Assembly (NCBI GenBank): GCA_018401675.1
Contig: JAGYKM010000002.1
Location: forward strand, 128,871-192,870
Length of the DNA: 64,000 nt
From: Alphaproteobacteria bacterium
GTDB taxonomy: Bacteria; Pseudomonadota; Alphaproteobacteria; 16-39-46
Reading direction: 5' to 3'
Of this stretch, positions 1 through 8,543 are shown piece after piece (positions within the stretch are counted from its first letter, which is position 1; the number at the start of each line of letters is the position of its first letter). A program made the translations under genes and the position numbers. The notes under the pieces are model-generated. The model made no database searches, was not told where the DNA came from, and saw only the letters and a program-made list of their open reading frames with translations.

Positions 1-440
1 AATGAGGCCGGGGATATATTTATTGGGAAAACGGACGTCGAATAGCATCGTTAGCACACTAGCGGTTATGGAGGTTTCTCCTTCCCAGGAGAAGTGTATA
101 GCAGATGCCTCAAGGGGATCGATAAAGGAGAAGAAATCTTGGATGCCACTTTGCGCGAAGATACAAGAAGAAACAGGTGCAAAGACAGTTGAGTTCTAAC
201 CGTCAGCAAAATTGAGTATTACTACGATTTTCCACCGCATGTGGTGCCGTATGTTTGGGAAGGAGATATATAGAACAGCAGAAGCAAATGGGTAGTCATG
301 CAATTTTCTGGAGAGGTGTCAGATTCAACCTGTCCTATCACGCAGAAAAAGAGTTTGATTAAGGAAATGGAGCCTCTCTCATTCTATTCTTAAGGAAATT
401 GGTGCACTTCAAGGCAAATTTGTACAGAAAATCTTCAGGA
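1..440 (+). pseudogene. rppH: Decayed RppH-like Nudix RNA pyrophosphohydrolase
   Basis: Reading across all three plus frames recovers an almost complete Nudix protein of the RppH type, which removes pyrophosphate from mRNA 5' ends. The pieces in order are: DIFIGKTDVE near the start; the Nudix box, begun as QMPQG and continued in another frame as IDKGEEILDATLRE, then QEETGAKTVE; YYYDFPPHVVPYVWEGD around 220-265; SKWVVMQFSGEVSD around 285-325; and VHFKANLYRK around 400-435. At least four frameshifts and internal stops separate them, and the 5' end lies before the window. The fragment order matches the family exactly, so the identification is fairly secure although no usable ORF remains. No other Nudix gene is seen in this window. 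Confidence 0.72.
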
Positions 441-810
441 TTTGGGTACATCTAGAAGAATACTTCTGGGAAAAAATCAAACTACGCAATGATGTCTGGA
501 AGCAAGAACTTTAGCTGGCGTATTTGTCCTTGGATATGAGCAAAGCGTTTGCGGTGTTTATGCATTAGAAAGGATTAAGCTTCGATTGATTTTGGCGAGA
601 ATTCAATAACTTTTCCCATATCGGACTGCTCCATTTGGAGTTTGGCTAAATAAACCTTTTTCTTGAAGTGGATCCATGATACCTACTAATATTATAAAAT
701 TTATAGGCTATTTATACAGTATTTACCGTAAAAATCAAGAAATTTAAGAAACGCTCCTATCCCTATCTTCAGTAAACGTGTAGTTATAGGAAGGTTATCT
801 CAACGAGAGT
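441..810. other. Intergenic, no convincing gene
   Basis: The stretch after the rppH remnant holds short open runs without start signals, then AT-rich sequence. I see no RNA gene, terminator or promoter that I would defend. Confidence 0.4.
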
Positions 811-884
811 TGGCTGGGGGGACCTGGATTCAGACAAGGCTGTCCGGTCCAGAACCGGAAGTTCTACCGCTAAACTATCCCCCA
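811..884 (-). tRNA. tRNA-Gln (CTG anticodon), abnormal T arm
   Basis: On the minus strand, 74 nt beginning TGGGGGA and ending GCCA fold as a glutamine tRNA. The D stem is GTTT/GAAC and the anticodon stem TCCGG/CCGGA encloses loop TTCTGGA, giving anticodon CTG. The 3' half is irregular. The T loop reads TCTGAAT instead of the usual TTCRANY, the T stem has a mismatch, and a run of six C makes the acceptor pairing slip by one base. This may be a damaged or non-functional gene; the glutamine identity is clear from the anticodon arm and the 5' acceptor sequence. Confidence 0.65.
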
Positions 885-978
885 AACGGTCTATGATTGG
901 AACCTACCTAAAGAATTAGGCCCGTCAATATTTGCTTAATTACGGGGATAAGGGAAATTATTATGGGTGATATAAGCA

Positions 979-1890
979 TCAAAGGGCAGCCAAAGATGGG
1001 GAGAGATTTGCAAAAGGGAAACTGTAGCTCTCAAAAAAGGAAGAGCAGTCAAGGACTGAATCTTGAATAGGGCGTTTTTCATGGATGGAAAGAGCGCCTG
1101 AATAGTGGGGAAGGGGTTTAAAAGTGAAAGTCCAAGTCTTAAAGTCAAATAAGGACGGTTGAGAACCCGCGCTGAGTTGTATTTTGGGCCCAGCAGGCAG
1201 ATCTCGAAGGATAGTCAGATTCGGGAGTGGGTAAGATAGACCTATGCTTACGGCTTTGAGAAACGATTCTTTTAGTGTCCACGTATCATAGAAAAATTCT
1301 AACCTCTGGGCATCCTTTAATTTATGAAACTCCTGTCTTTCTGTAGGACTCATAACTTGAAGAATGAGAGACTCTAAAGAGAGATCTTCGTTTATAAGTT
1401 CAATATCAATACCCACTTCATGATTAAACGAAAAAATATAGGCGAGGCCATCCCCTGAATGGGACATATTAAAATGAAAATCCGGAGCATTTTTGCAAAA
1501 AGGTTTCCCATAAAAAGTATAGTCGAAACATATAGTTTCGGGGGAAATATCAATATAACGACTTATTAAAAGCCGCAAAATCCCACGGGCTAGAACATAG
1601 CGTCTCCTCAAGTGTTCATAAACAAATGAGTTAGCTTTCGTACGCTCTTCCGAAGATAAAACGGAAAAGATCATGGCGATATCGCCTTGATAGTCATCGC
1701 TTTTAATGATGTACACGTCTTTTTCATGAATCATTGGGGATACAATCCATATTGTGGGAACGCTGTCAAGAGTTTGGATGACACTGCCTAGTGAAGACAA
1801 AAGACGGGACAATAAGTTGAATGGGTCGTATCGAAAAATAATGGGTCCTAAAATGAAGTCCAGAAAGAGATCTTGACCCTTTACGCTCAA
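979..1890 (-). CDS. Sfp/AcpT-type 4'-phosphopantetheinyl transferase
   Basis: This enzyme would transfer phosphopantetheine from CoA to the conserved Ser of carrier domains, making apo NRPS/PKS proteins active in the cytoplasm. Family signatures are clear: the substrate-binding stretch FNMSHSGD, the metal-binding GIDIE and the WTLKES motif, in the right order and spacing for an Sfp-type (two-lobed) enzyme. The listed start is a TTG that adds about 50 residues not typical of the family. An internal ATG at 1734, just before the usual first strand, is an alternative, but neither has a good ribosome site. Sited at the edge of a cluster with four Ppant-type or carrier-dependent genes, it most likely serves the megasynthase at 19.8-28 kb, which has three carrier domains. 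Confidence 0.9.
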   Translation of the reverse strand: MSVKGQDLFLDFILGPIIFRYDPFNLLSRLLSSLGSVIQTLDSVPTIWIVSPMIHEKDVYIIKSDDYQGDIAMIFSVLSSEERTKANSFVYEHLRRRYVLARGILRLLISRYIDISPETICFDYTFYGKPFCKNAPDFHFNMSHSGDGLAYIFSFNHEVGIDIELINEDLSLESLILQVMSPTERQEFHKLKDAQRLEFFYDTWTLKESFLKAVSIGLSYPLPNLTILRDLPAGPKIQLSAGSQPSLFDFKTWTFTFKPLPHYSGALSIHEKRPIQDSVLDCSSFFESYSFPFANLSPSLAAL

Positions 1891-2032
1891 TCAGGCATAC
1901 CAAGCTATCCTCATGGGAAAAAAGGAAATTCTTTCCCCTGAAGGTTTTAGTGCGGGTCTCTAGTGTTGAAATTTATCAGGGCATATATAATATCCAAGCC
2001 TCCATATTAGATTTAACCAGGGATATCAGTGT

Positions 2033-4294
2033 ATGATCGTCGGAGAAGATAGCTTTGACCAACTAAGAGTAATAGGTGAGTTTACCTTTACTCCTAGAGA
2101 AATCGATTGTCTTGCGTGTATTTTTTCAGGACGCTCATCTAAGTTCATAGCGTCTCTTTTTTCCCTTTCAGTAAGAACTGTGGAAGCGCATGTCCACAAT
2201 ATTATGCTGAAAATCGGATGCGGCAGTAGACAACATCTCATTACATTTATAGAAAAGGCGCATAAGGAAGAGCCGTTTAGAAGGCATTATTATAGTTGCT
2301 TGAGGAAAAGACGTTTTGAGAACGCTCTTAAGGATACGCGTACTTCGATAAAACAGAAGCCTATATGGTTCATATTTAATTTTTCTCACGCCATTTCTCG
2401 CTCGTCTCGGGTAAGGGTGAAACTTCTGGAAACCCACTTGGAGTGTTTAGGTCACAAGGTGACTAGCAAGTATAAGGAAGATGGAATTTCAGGAAAACTG
2501 ATTATTACGAAGTATCATAAAGATAACGGAGAAAAGACTAGTCCGCTTACCGAAATTGACTTTTCTGATTTAGAGGAAAATTATTACAAAACAGCGATTG
2601 ATTTTTTTTCAAATTTTCTCAGTAAAGAAATAATGGTCAAGATAAGAGGAGAAGTAGACGAAGACGAAGGAGAGATGGAAGATAAAACTGAGAAAAATGA
2701 TGGGAAAGAAAAAAGACCAAATCGGTTTTACCGAGGAAAAAATAAAGTAATAATAGCCGGTTGTTTTGTTATTTTTATCTCTTTACTTTTTATTAAAATA
2801 TGGATGTCTTTTTTTATGGAAAAAGAGAGCCCATATAATAATTCTAATCTTGTTTCTCTGGAGGGGTCTCATATCCTGAATCGGAAAAAACTTATGGACA
2901 CTATTGAGGCAAAATTAAATAGGCAAAAAGGAATCAAATCAGTAATTCTTATGGGGATAGGAGGGTCTGGAAAAACCACCTTAGCGCGAGGATTTGCAAG
3001 AAGTAAGAAAAATATTTGTAGTCTTGAAATCCTTGCAGAGAATCCTCAAACTACAATAAACTCGTTCCGAGAGAGTGCATATATTCTGGCAAAAACAGAA
3101 GCGCAACAGAGAGAACTGGATTGGATTGGGAAAATTCGACATATCCCCACTAGGGATAATAAGATTGTGAGATTTGTAAGAGATAGGTTAAGAGACCAGA
3201 AAGAATGGATTCTTATTTACGACAACGTCCATTCTTTTGTGAGCATACAAGATTATATACCCCGAGATGAAGTGAGCTGGGGCAATGGCTCCGTGATCAT
3301 AACAACACAAAATTCAAATATAGAGCATTCCAACCTTTTTTCTCCCGATGCTTACATGGCAATAGGAGAATTGAGCACAGACGAAGCTTTAACTATTTTA
3401 CTAAAGATTCTTAGTATAACCGAGCCACTGTCCCCCAAAATGTTTTCCGAGTTGAGGGAATGTTTGAAAGTTATCCCCCATTTTCCACTGGATGTTAGTA
3501 TTGCAGGAAATTTTATAAAAAACACCCATATTTTGCCTAGAGATTATGCAAAGAAAATGAAACAGTATAGTTCAAGACTACAAGATTCAGAGCCGTCTTT
3601 ACTTCAAGAGATGGGAATTAGTCACCTAACCAGAAACGATATTATCCTGAATTCATTGAAATCTATCTTAGAGATAAAGCCAGAATTTAAAGAAATCGCG
3701 CTCAACATTTTTATTCTGGATTCGCAAAATATTATGGAAGAAATTATATGCTTACTTAAAGATAAAATGATAGTAAAAGAGTTGATTTTTTATCTAAAAA
3801 AATACTCTTTAGTTTCGACCATGGAGAATCGTCCTAAATCATTTTCTATACACAGAAGCACTCAGAAAATAGCCTTAGATTATCTTTTAGACGATCTAAA
3901 TACCCATAAAAATACGGTTCCCTTGGAAGAAATATATGGGGCGTTGGAAAAGTATGGAAGAGAAATTATGGATCGCTTTGACTATAAGAGGATGAAATTA
4001 TTTCTCCCTCACTTAAAAGAGATCTTGAGCAAAGAATATCTTCCTAATACTTCTAAAAAAGAAGAGTTAAGATTTATTTTGGGGTGTCACTACCTGTATC
4101 TTAACGATTTTAAAGCGGCAAAAAAAATTTTTGAAGGGAATATTCACCGGTTATCAAAAAATGACGACAAGATAAGCCGAGCGAGAAACCTTGAATATTT
4201 GGGAAACACGTATAAATTTCTAGGGAAATACCTGGCGGCTAAACAAAGTTTGAGAGAGCCTTTCGACATATTTATCAAAGTACAAGAAGGATAA
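2033..4294 (+). CDS. LuxR-HTH / membrane / STAND NTPase / TPR regulator, copy 1 (3'-truncated)
   Basis: A 753-residue multidomain protein. Residues about 17-75 form a LuxR-type helix-turn-helix (TPREIDCL, then SLSVRTVEAHVHNIMLKIG). A basic linker follows, then one strongly hydrophobic segment at about 239-262. A P-loop NTPase comes next, with Walker A GIGGSGKTT near 308 and Walker B WILIYDN near 393, resembling NB-ARC/STAND proteins. TPR-like helices start near 680. The reading frame is lost at 4294, and homologous TPR sequence continues in broken frames to about 5343, so the present ORF lacks most of its sensor region. It is divergent from the transferase gene and probably regulated the surrounding pathway, judging only from position. 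A single membrane segment between DNA-binding and ATPase parts is odd. Confidence 0.8.
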   Translation: MIVGEDSFDQLRVIGEFTFTPREIDCLACIFSGRSSKFIASLFSLSVRTVEAHVHNIMLKIGCGSRQHLITFIEKAHKEEPFRRHYYSCLRKRRFENALKDTRTSIKQKPIWFIFNFSHAISRSSRVRVKLLETHLECLGHKVTSKYKEDGISGKLIITKYHKDNGEKTSPLTEIDFSDLEENYYKTAIDFFSNFLSKEIMVKIRGEVDEDEGEMEDKTEKNDGKEKRPNRFYRGKNKVIIAGCFVIFISLLFIKIWMSFFMEKESPYNNSNLVSLEGSHILNRKKLMDTIEAKLNRQKGIKSVILMGIGGSGKTTLARGFARSKKNICSLEILAENPQTTINSFRESAYILAKTEAQQRELDWIGKIRHIPTRDNKIVRFVRDRLRDQKEWILIYDNVHSFVSIQDYIPRDEVSWGNGSVIITTQNSNIEHSNLFSPDAYMAIGELSTDEALTILLKILSITEPLSPKMFSELRECLKVIPHFPLDVSIAGNFIKNTHILPRDYAKKMKQYSSRLQDSEPSLLQEMGISHLTRNDIILNSLKSILEIKPEFKEIALNIFILDSQNIMEEIICLLKDKMIVKELIFYLKKYSLVSTMENRPKSFSIHRSTQKIALDYLLDDLNTHKNTVPLEEIYGALEKYGREIMDRFDYKRMKLFLPHLKEILSKEYLPNTSKKEELRFILGCHYLYLNDFKAAKKIFEGNIHRLSKNDDKISRARNLEYLGNTYKFLGKYLAAKQSLREPFDIFIKVQEG

Positions 4295-5343
4295 CGTTCT
4301 GTATAAAAAAAATCCCTTTTGTCTTTGGGAAAAATATAGAATTATGGGAGAGTATGAAGTCGGACAAAAATACATGAGAAAAGAAGCTCCTGCAATAGTC
4401 ATTCAGTCAGAAATGGACCTTCCAACTGAAAATGCAAGGCTAACGCTCTTACAAGCCTTGGAGCTGTATATGATTTCAAGGAAAATACAAGACAGCTGAC
4501 TCGGTTTTGAAGGAAAGTATATCCATTCACGAACAGCAATTATCGTGTGAATTCCCCGGGTATGCGTGGACACTGACTCAGTTAGGAATACTTGCAAAAT
4601 ACCCAAAGAAACTATGAGAAAGCGCGGCCTCTGCTGGAGAAGAGTATGCATTTGTATGAGCAAAGTATACGGGTAAAAGAGGGGAGTTAGCTCATACGCT
4701 GCCAAGTTTAAGTTATGTGACCCCGAAAAATGGGTAACATGTCCACTTCAGAAAGCTATTTTCAAAAAGGTTTATCTGTATTCTCAAAGTATTTTACGTC
4801 TGAATACTCAGAAACCACTTGGATTTATGCAAATTTAGGCGTGAACCAAAGGATATTTAAGGCAACTATACCAAAACAGTGGGTTGCTGAAAAAAAGCAT
4901 GGAGATATTCGACAAGTTTCTCAAGTGACACAGAAAGGCTAGGTTCTGGCGCACATAGGGACCAAGTAAAAAGAGGGGTGCCAAGGTCACTTAAATCAGG
5001 CTCTAAAATTCCTCATGGAAACTACAGTATCTATTCAAAATTATATCCCGACACGCACTTGGGAAGTGGCTACTTTCTGGAATGAGCCTTACTTACCTGG
5101 CGTTAGACGTGTGCCTCAAGCCCAGCATTTTCTGGAAAAAGAGTTATAATCTATTTGTGATGTCACAGGAAGAAGAAGGTAAAAAGTTGGGCAGGCACCC
5201 ATGGCTAAGCTCTATATAAAAATGGGGATGTATGATCAAGCAAGAGGCTTTAAATAGGCTTTGGCAATCCACAAAGATTCGTTTGGGATATCTCACCCGA
5301 GGGTGAAAACTGGATTCAAATTTGACCCATCTGAATGCCATAA
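4295..5343 (+). pseudogene. Decayed TPR tail of regulator copy 1
   Basis: Translated in shifting frames, this stretch lines up with the TPR region of copy 2. Around 4505-4600 it gives VLKESISIHEQ and GYAWTLTQLGILAKY, against LKKSIMIHEQ and GYPEALAQLGRLQSI in copy 2. Near 5275-5310 it gives DSFGISHPRVK, against EALGNHHPRLR. Frameshifts and stops occur every 50-150 bases, so no long ORF remains. It is clearly the lost C-terminus of the gene at 2033. Confidence 0.75.
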
Positions 5344-5491
5344 GTTACTCCATATAAAAGGGCGCGCCCCGTTTGTGAGTTAATCTCGTTGGACCGTAGG
5401 TTATTATAACTATGGGCTGCTTCAATGCATATTGCGAAGATGGGGTGTATCTTAAAGAGACCTACCTAAGAATGAGGAGGCCTTCTTTTTT

Positions 5492-6489
5492 TTATCTCCA
5501 CAGCCGCCAATGTTGATCTATATGCATATGTATAATGAAGCGTTTGAGATGTATTTCACCATAGAATACCGATAGATCTTTCTTGTCATATAACGCGGCT
5601 AAGAAAGCTTCAAGATATTTACGTTCTGTGATTAGACAAGAAGGTGAGAAGTAACTTACTAAGGGAATACAAGTTTTTTGGGTGTAATGAAAACAAAAAC
5701 AGTCAATTTTTAGTTCAGTCATTGTTTTCAGCATATCTTCTAGATGACGTAAAGTATCATCAATGAATACAATGCGTTTTGGGTAGACTCTTATTTTTTT
5801 AAAAAGCTCGTGTTGGGTCACGGATTTAGGAATCAAAGAGGAAAAGATTATCCCATTTTGAAATCTCGGGGGACAATTTTTTACCCACGAGGTATTTAGA
5901 GTATCAAAATCCCATGAAGAGAGGTCGGGAAAGGCCTCAGAAAAATCAATTCCAAGCTCTCTCAAAAGCTGTACTCTTGCGCTAGCTATGTCGTAATTTT
6001 CATAGAGGCCTAAAACCGGATCGAGCCTTGTATTCCCCATACACCGAATCCCCTTCTTTTGGAGCGCGCTCACAAGAAGAGGGTCTTGTTATCCATAAGA
6101 GCAATATTGGAGGGTGATTGAGAAGCATATAAGAACAACTCGAAACTATCCTTAATGTGCTTTGGCATTGAGGGTAGCTCCTCAAAGTGGGCATTCACAT
6201 TATCTGGAATTAGTTTAAAGGGATTGGCGCGATCCGTGATGAGAACTTGGTCAATATCAAAAATAACAAGGTCATCTCGGTCTCTTGAAAAGTGCTTAAG
6301 TGGAAAAGTAAGAATCAGATTCATATCAGAGGATTGATATATCCCTGGCTTGGGGTTTTCAAGAAACTCTGAAGATAGTGCAATGGGTGGTTTTGTTTCA
6401 ATAGCCCCTTCTTCATCTGTTAACATGGCTGATAAAGAACTAGCGGAGAAAATAATAAGGATGAAAAAAATCATGATACTTTTAGGCAT
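5492..6489 (-). pseudogene. DUF2608-type HAD-like exported protein, one frameshift
   Basis: Two minus-strand ORFs, 6070-6489 (139 aa) and 5492-6073 (193 aa), are halves of one gene. The first has a signal peptide (MIFFILIIFSASSLSA) and a HAD motif I, LVIFDIDQVLIT; it ends MDNKTLFL and stop. The second resumes as LVSALQKKGIRC and contains RIVFIDDTLRHLEDM, a HAD-like acidic motif typical of DUF2608 proteins. The frames differ by one base in the CTCTTCTT run near 6073-6083. Joined, they give about 330 residues, the expected family size. DUF2608 proteins are common in Chlamydiae, Legionella and other intracellular bacteria, and their function is unknown. The gene is either freshly inactivated or affected by a sequencing indel. 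Confidence 0.7.
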
Positions 6490-6624
6490 GGGAATCCTTT
6501 CGAGAGGATGGGTTTAGTCCTAGGCAAAATAGTTAATCTAAATTTCTATCATTACAGAATGGCCTATTCTCTCAGGATACATCTGCTACCTATGAATCTG
6601 AATTGGTCTTTAGTTTTCTAGTCT

Positions 6625-6780
6625 CTAGAATTGCTTAGGTGATTTTATCCCTCTATTATTGATTCCCAACGCGAGTTTATTTTTAGTGCGCACTTTACTT
6701 TTTATCAGCAAGAACTGATTAGTATTAGCCAGTAGGCTTCTTTCTTTTGAAACCTTATCTTGTTGTGGATGCAATATCAT
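6625..6780 (-). CDS. Small basic 51-residue ORF with strong ribosome site
   Basis: An ATG at 6780 follows an AGGAG at 6788-6792 with a 7-base spacer, a better site than most genes here have. The 51-codon product starts MILHPQQDKV and ends SPKQF; it is rich in Lys and Asn and has no hydrophobic segment or Cys. It lies between the sulfoxide synthase and the DUF2608 gene on the same strand. I recognise no family. It could be a small accessory protein, a peptide of the pathway, or the 5' remnant of a lost gene. Confidence 0.4.
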   Translation of the reverse strand: MILHPQQDKVSKERSLLANTNQFLLIKSKVRTKNKLALGINNRGIKSPKQF

Positions 6781-7217
6781 TTCTTTTCTCCTAATTTTTT
6801 GATCCTAATAGTTACAGAGACGTTTAACGAGTAGTAAGATATTAGAAGGTCGTGGCTGATGGTCCTATCCGCCTAGATTACCTAGGGGTCTTTACTATAA
6901 TAACCGGTTGAATTTAAATAATTAGACTTCCTTCTTTAAGAAATAAGTACTTAAACCTTTAGAGTCATAGAGACGAGCAAGAAAGGAGCAGAACAGTCCC
7001 CCTTTGATGTTTTTTGGGAGAGAGATAAAAACTCTAGAGAGGGACCTTGTAGAACCTGGAAAAGAGGAGGTACCAATATAAGGGGGTTCAAAAGCAAATG
7101 AGATAGTTTTTTTCTTTTAAAGAGCGGAAAAGAGAGAAGGGGCTAGAAATACTTGTTTGAGGATCATCAAGATTGATAGGGGAAAGAGTTTTTTTAAGAG
7201 CCACATACAGAAGATTT
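6781..7217. other. Intergenic, possible gene remnant
   Basis: The interval between the sulfoxide synthase and the small ORF is open on the minus strand for about 60 codons near 6955-7140 (reading TISFAFEPPYIG and later LARLYDSKGLS) but has no start codon. This may be the remnant of a lost pathway gene. I cannot assign a family, and there is no obvious terminator. Confidence 0.3.
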
Positions 7218-8543
7218 CTAAAGGGACTGTGCTATTCTGAATCCAGCATGTTGGAAAAAACATTTTCTGAACCAAAGTCTATAGTATTTTGAAGCACTGG
7301 CCCCTGTGCTGGCCCAGGATCCTCCTTTCATCATTGCATGTTTTGAGCCGAAGTAGGGGTAAGAAAAATGGGGGTATAGGTAATGAGGTCTAAACCCGAT
7401 TAGGGGATAGAAATCAGTGCTTAACCATTGAAAGACATTCCCATAAATATCACCGAAGGGTTGGTCTTGGGTTATGGAAAGGAAGACAGATTGAGGAGAT
7501 CCATATTTGAAATTAATATTAAAATCCTTTGATTCAAAAGGTTCGCTGGCCGTTTTTCTATAGCTTGCAATATGCTCAAATTCTCCCTCAGTAATGGGTC
7601 TAGTGCCATTTCCTTTCCATCTGCAGAAGGCCGCAACCTCGTGAAAATTGACTTCAACTGGCCAATTGAGTGGTAACTCAATGACATCATACATAGCCCG
7701 GTACTGATAACAGTTATCGCTTTGTATCCAGAATTTTGGATGGGTAGTCTTTGTTTCTTTTACCCATGCCCAGCCTTCAGCAGACCACAAGATTTCCTTG
7801 CTATATCCATTATCTTTAACAAATTCCATAAATTCTATATTAGAAATAAGGCATTGGGAGGCTTTGAAGGGTTTGATTTTCTCTAAGGAAAACCCGCTTT
7901 CATTATCCCACCCAAAATAAGGATAGCCTTCTGGCTTTCCTAAGAGAATCTCTCCTCCCCCAAGATCAATCATTTTTTGCGATGCGGATTCTTGAGTTAT
8001 ATCTGCGTAAGTCCACCTATTCGACTTCCGAAGAAATTGCACTGGATACTGTCTTATAAGGACGGATGATGTTTCAAAATGAATGCGCTCATGATCTATA
8101 GCCATCAACAATCCCCATAAGGGAGAATCAAGCGTTAGATCCGTAAAACGAGACTTAGAAATTATATTAGACACTAACTGATATACTGAAGCTCGGAAGT
8201 CTATAACTGACTGATATTGAGGCCATTCTATTCCAGTTGGGTAGTCTTCAATCCGCTCAGGATCAATCCCTGCGGCGAATAAGGTTTCAAAAGACTTGTT
8301 TATACCGCTATCAAGTAAGTGAGTCTTTTTTAGAATGTTTACATAGAACGTCGCTATGTGCCCTATGTAAAAAATTAGAGGGTGGCGTAAGGGGTCGGTT
8401 TGAAGGTAAAGGGCTGATTCGTTGACGCTATTATAAAGCACATCGGACAACATCCATGTATTTTCAAAATAGTCATGAATTGATTGTTGGGTAGCATGGG
8501 CTAGGTTGGGAGGGGCCATGCTCATTAACTTCTCTTTACTCAT
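7218..8543 (-). CDS. OvoA/EgtB-family non-haem iron sulfoxide synthase, lacking methyltransferase
   Basis: This 441-residue protein has an N-terminal DinB_2 domain and a C-terminal FGE-sulfatase (lectin-like) domain. The three-His iron site is visible: His62 in HPLIFYIGH, and His151 and His155 in DHERIHFETSS, spaced as in EgtB. The flanking phrase LRHPLIFYIGH and the sequence after the third His resemble OvoA, the 5-histidylcysteine sulfoxide synthase of ovothiol synthesis, more than EgtB. OvoA normally continues into a SAM methyltransferase; here the protein stops after the FGE domain (HAGFRIAQSL). It starts at an ATG with AGGAG six bases upstream and overlaps the adenylation gene by 8 bp, so the two are co-translated. 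It probably carries out C-S bond formation or another O2-dependent oxidation on a pathway intermediate; the substrate is unknown. Confidence 0.82.
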   Translation of the reverse strand: MSKEKLMSMAPPNLAHATQQSIHDYFENTWMLSDVLYNSVNESALYLQTDPLRHPLIFYIGHIATFYVNILKKTHLLDSGINKSFETLFAAGIDPERIEDYPTGIEWPQYQSVIDFRASVYQLVSNIISKSRFTDLTLDSPLWGLLMAIDHERIHFETSSVLIRQYPVQFLRKSNRWTYADITQESASQKMIDLGGGEILLGKPEGYPYFGWDNESGFSLEKIKPFKASQCLISNIEFMEFVKDNGYSKEILWSAEGWAWVKETKTTHPKFWIQSDNCYQYRAMYDVIELPLNWPVEVNFHEVAAFCRWKGNGTRPITEGEFEHIASYRKTASEPFESKDFNINFKYGSPQSVFLSITQDQPFGDIYGNVFQWLSTDFYPLIGFRPHYLYPHFSYPYFGSKHAMMKGGSWASTGASASKYYRLWFRKCFFQHAGFRIAQSL

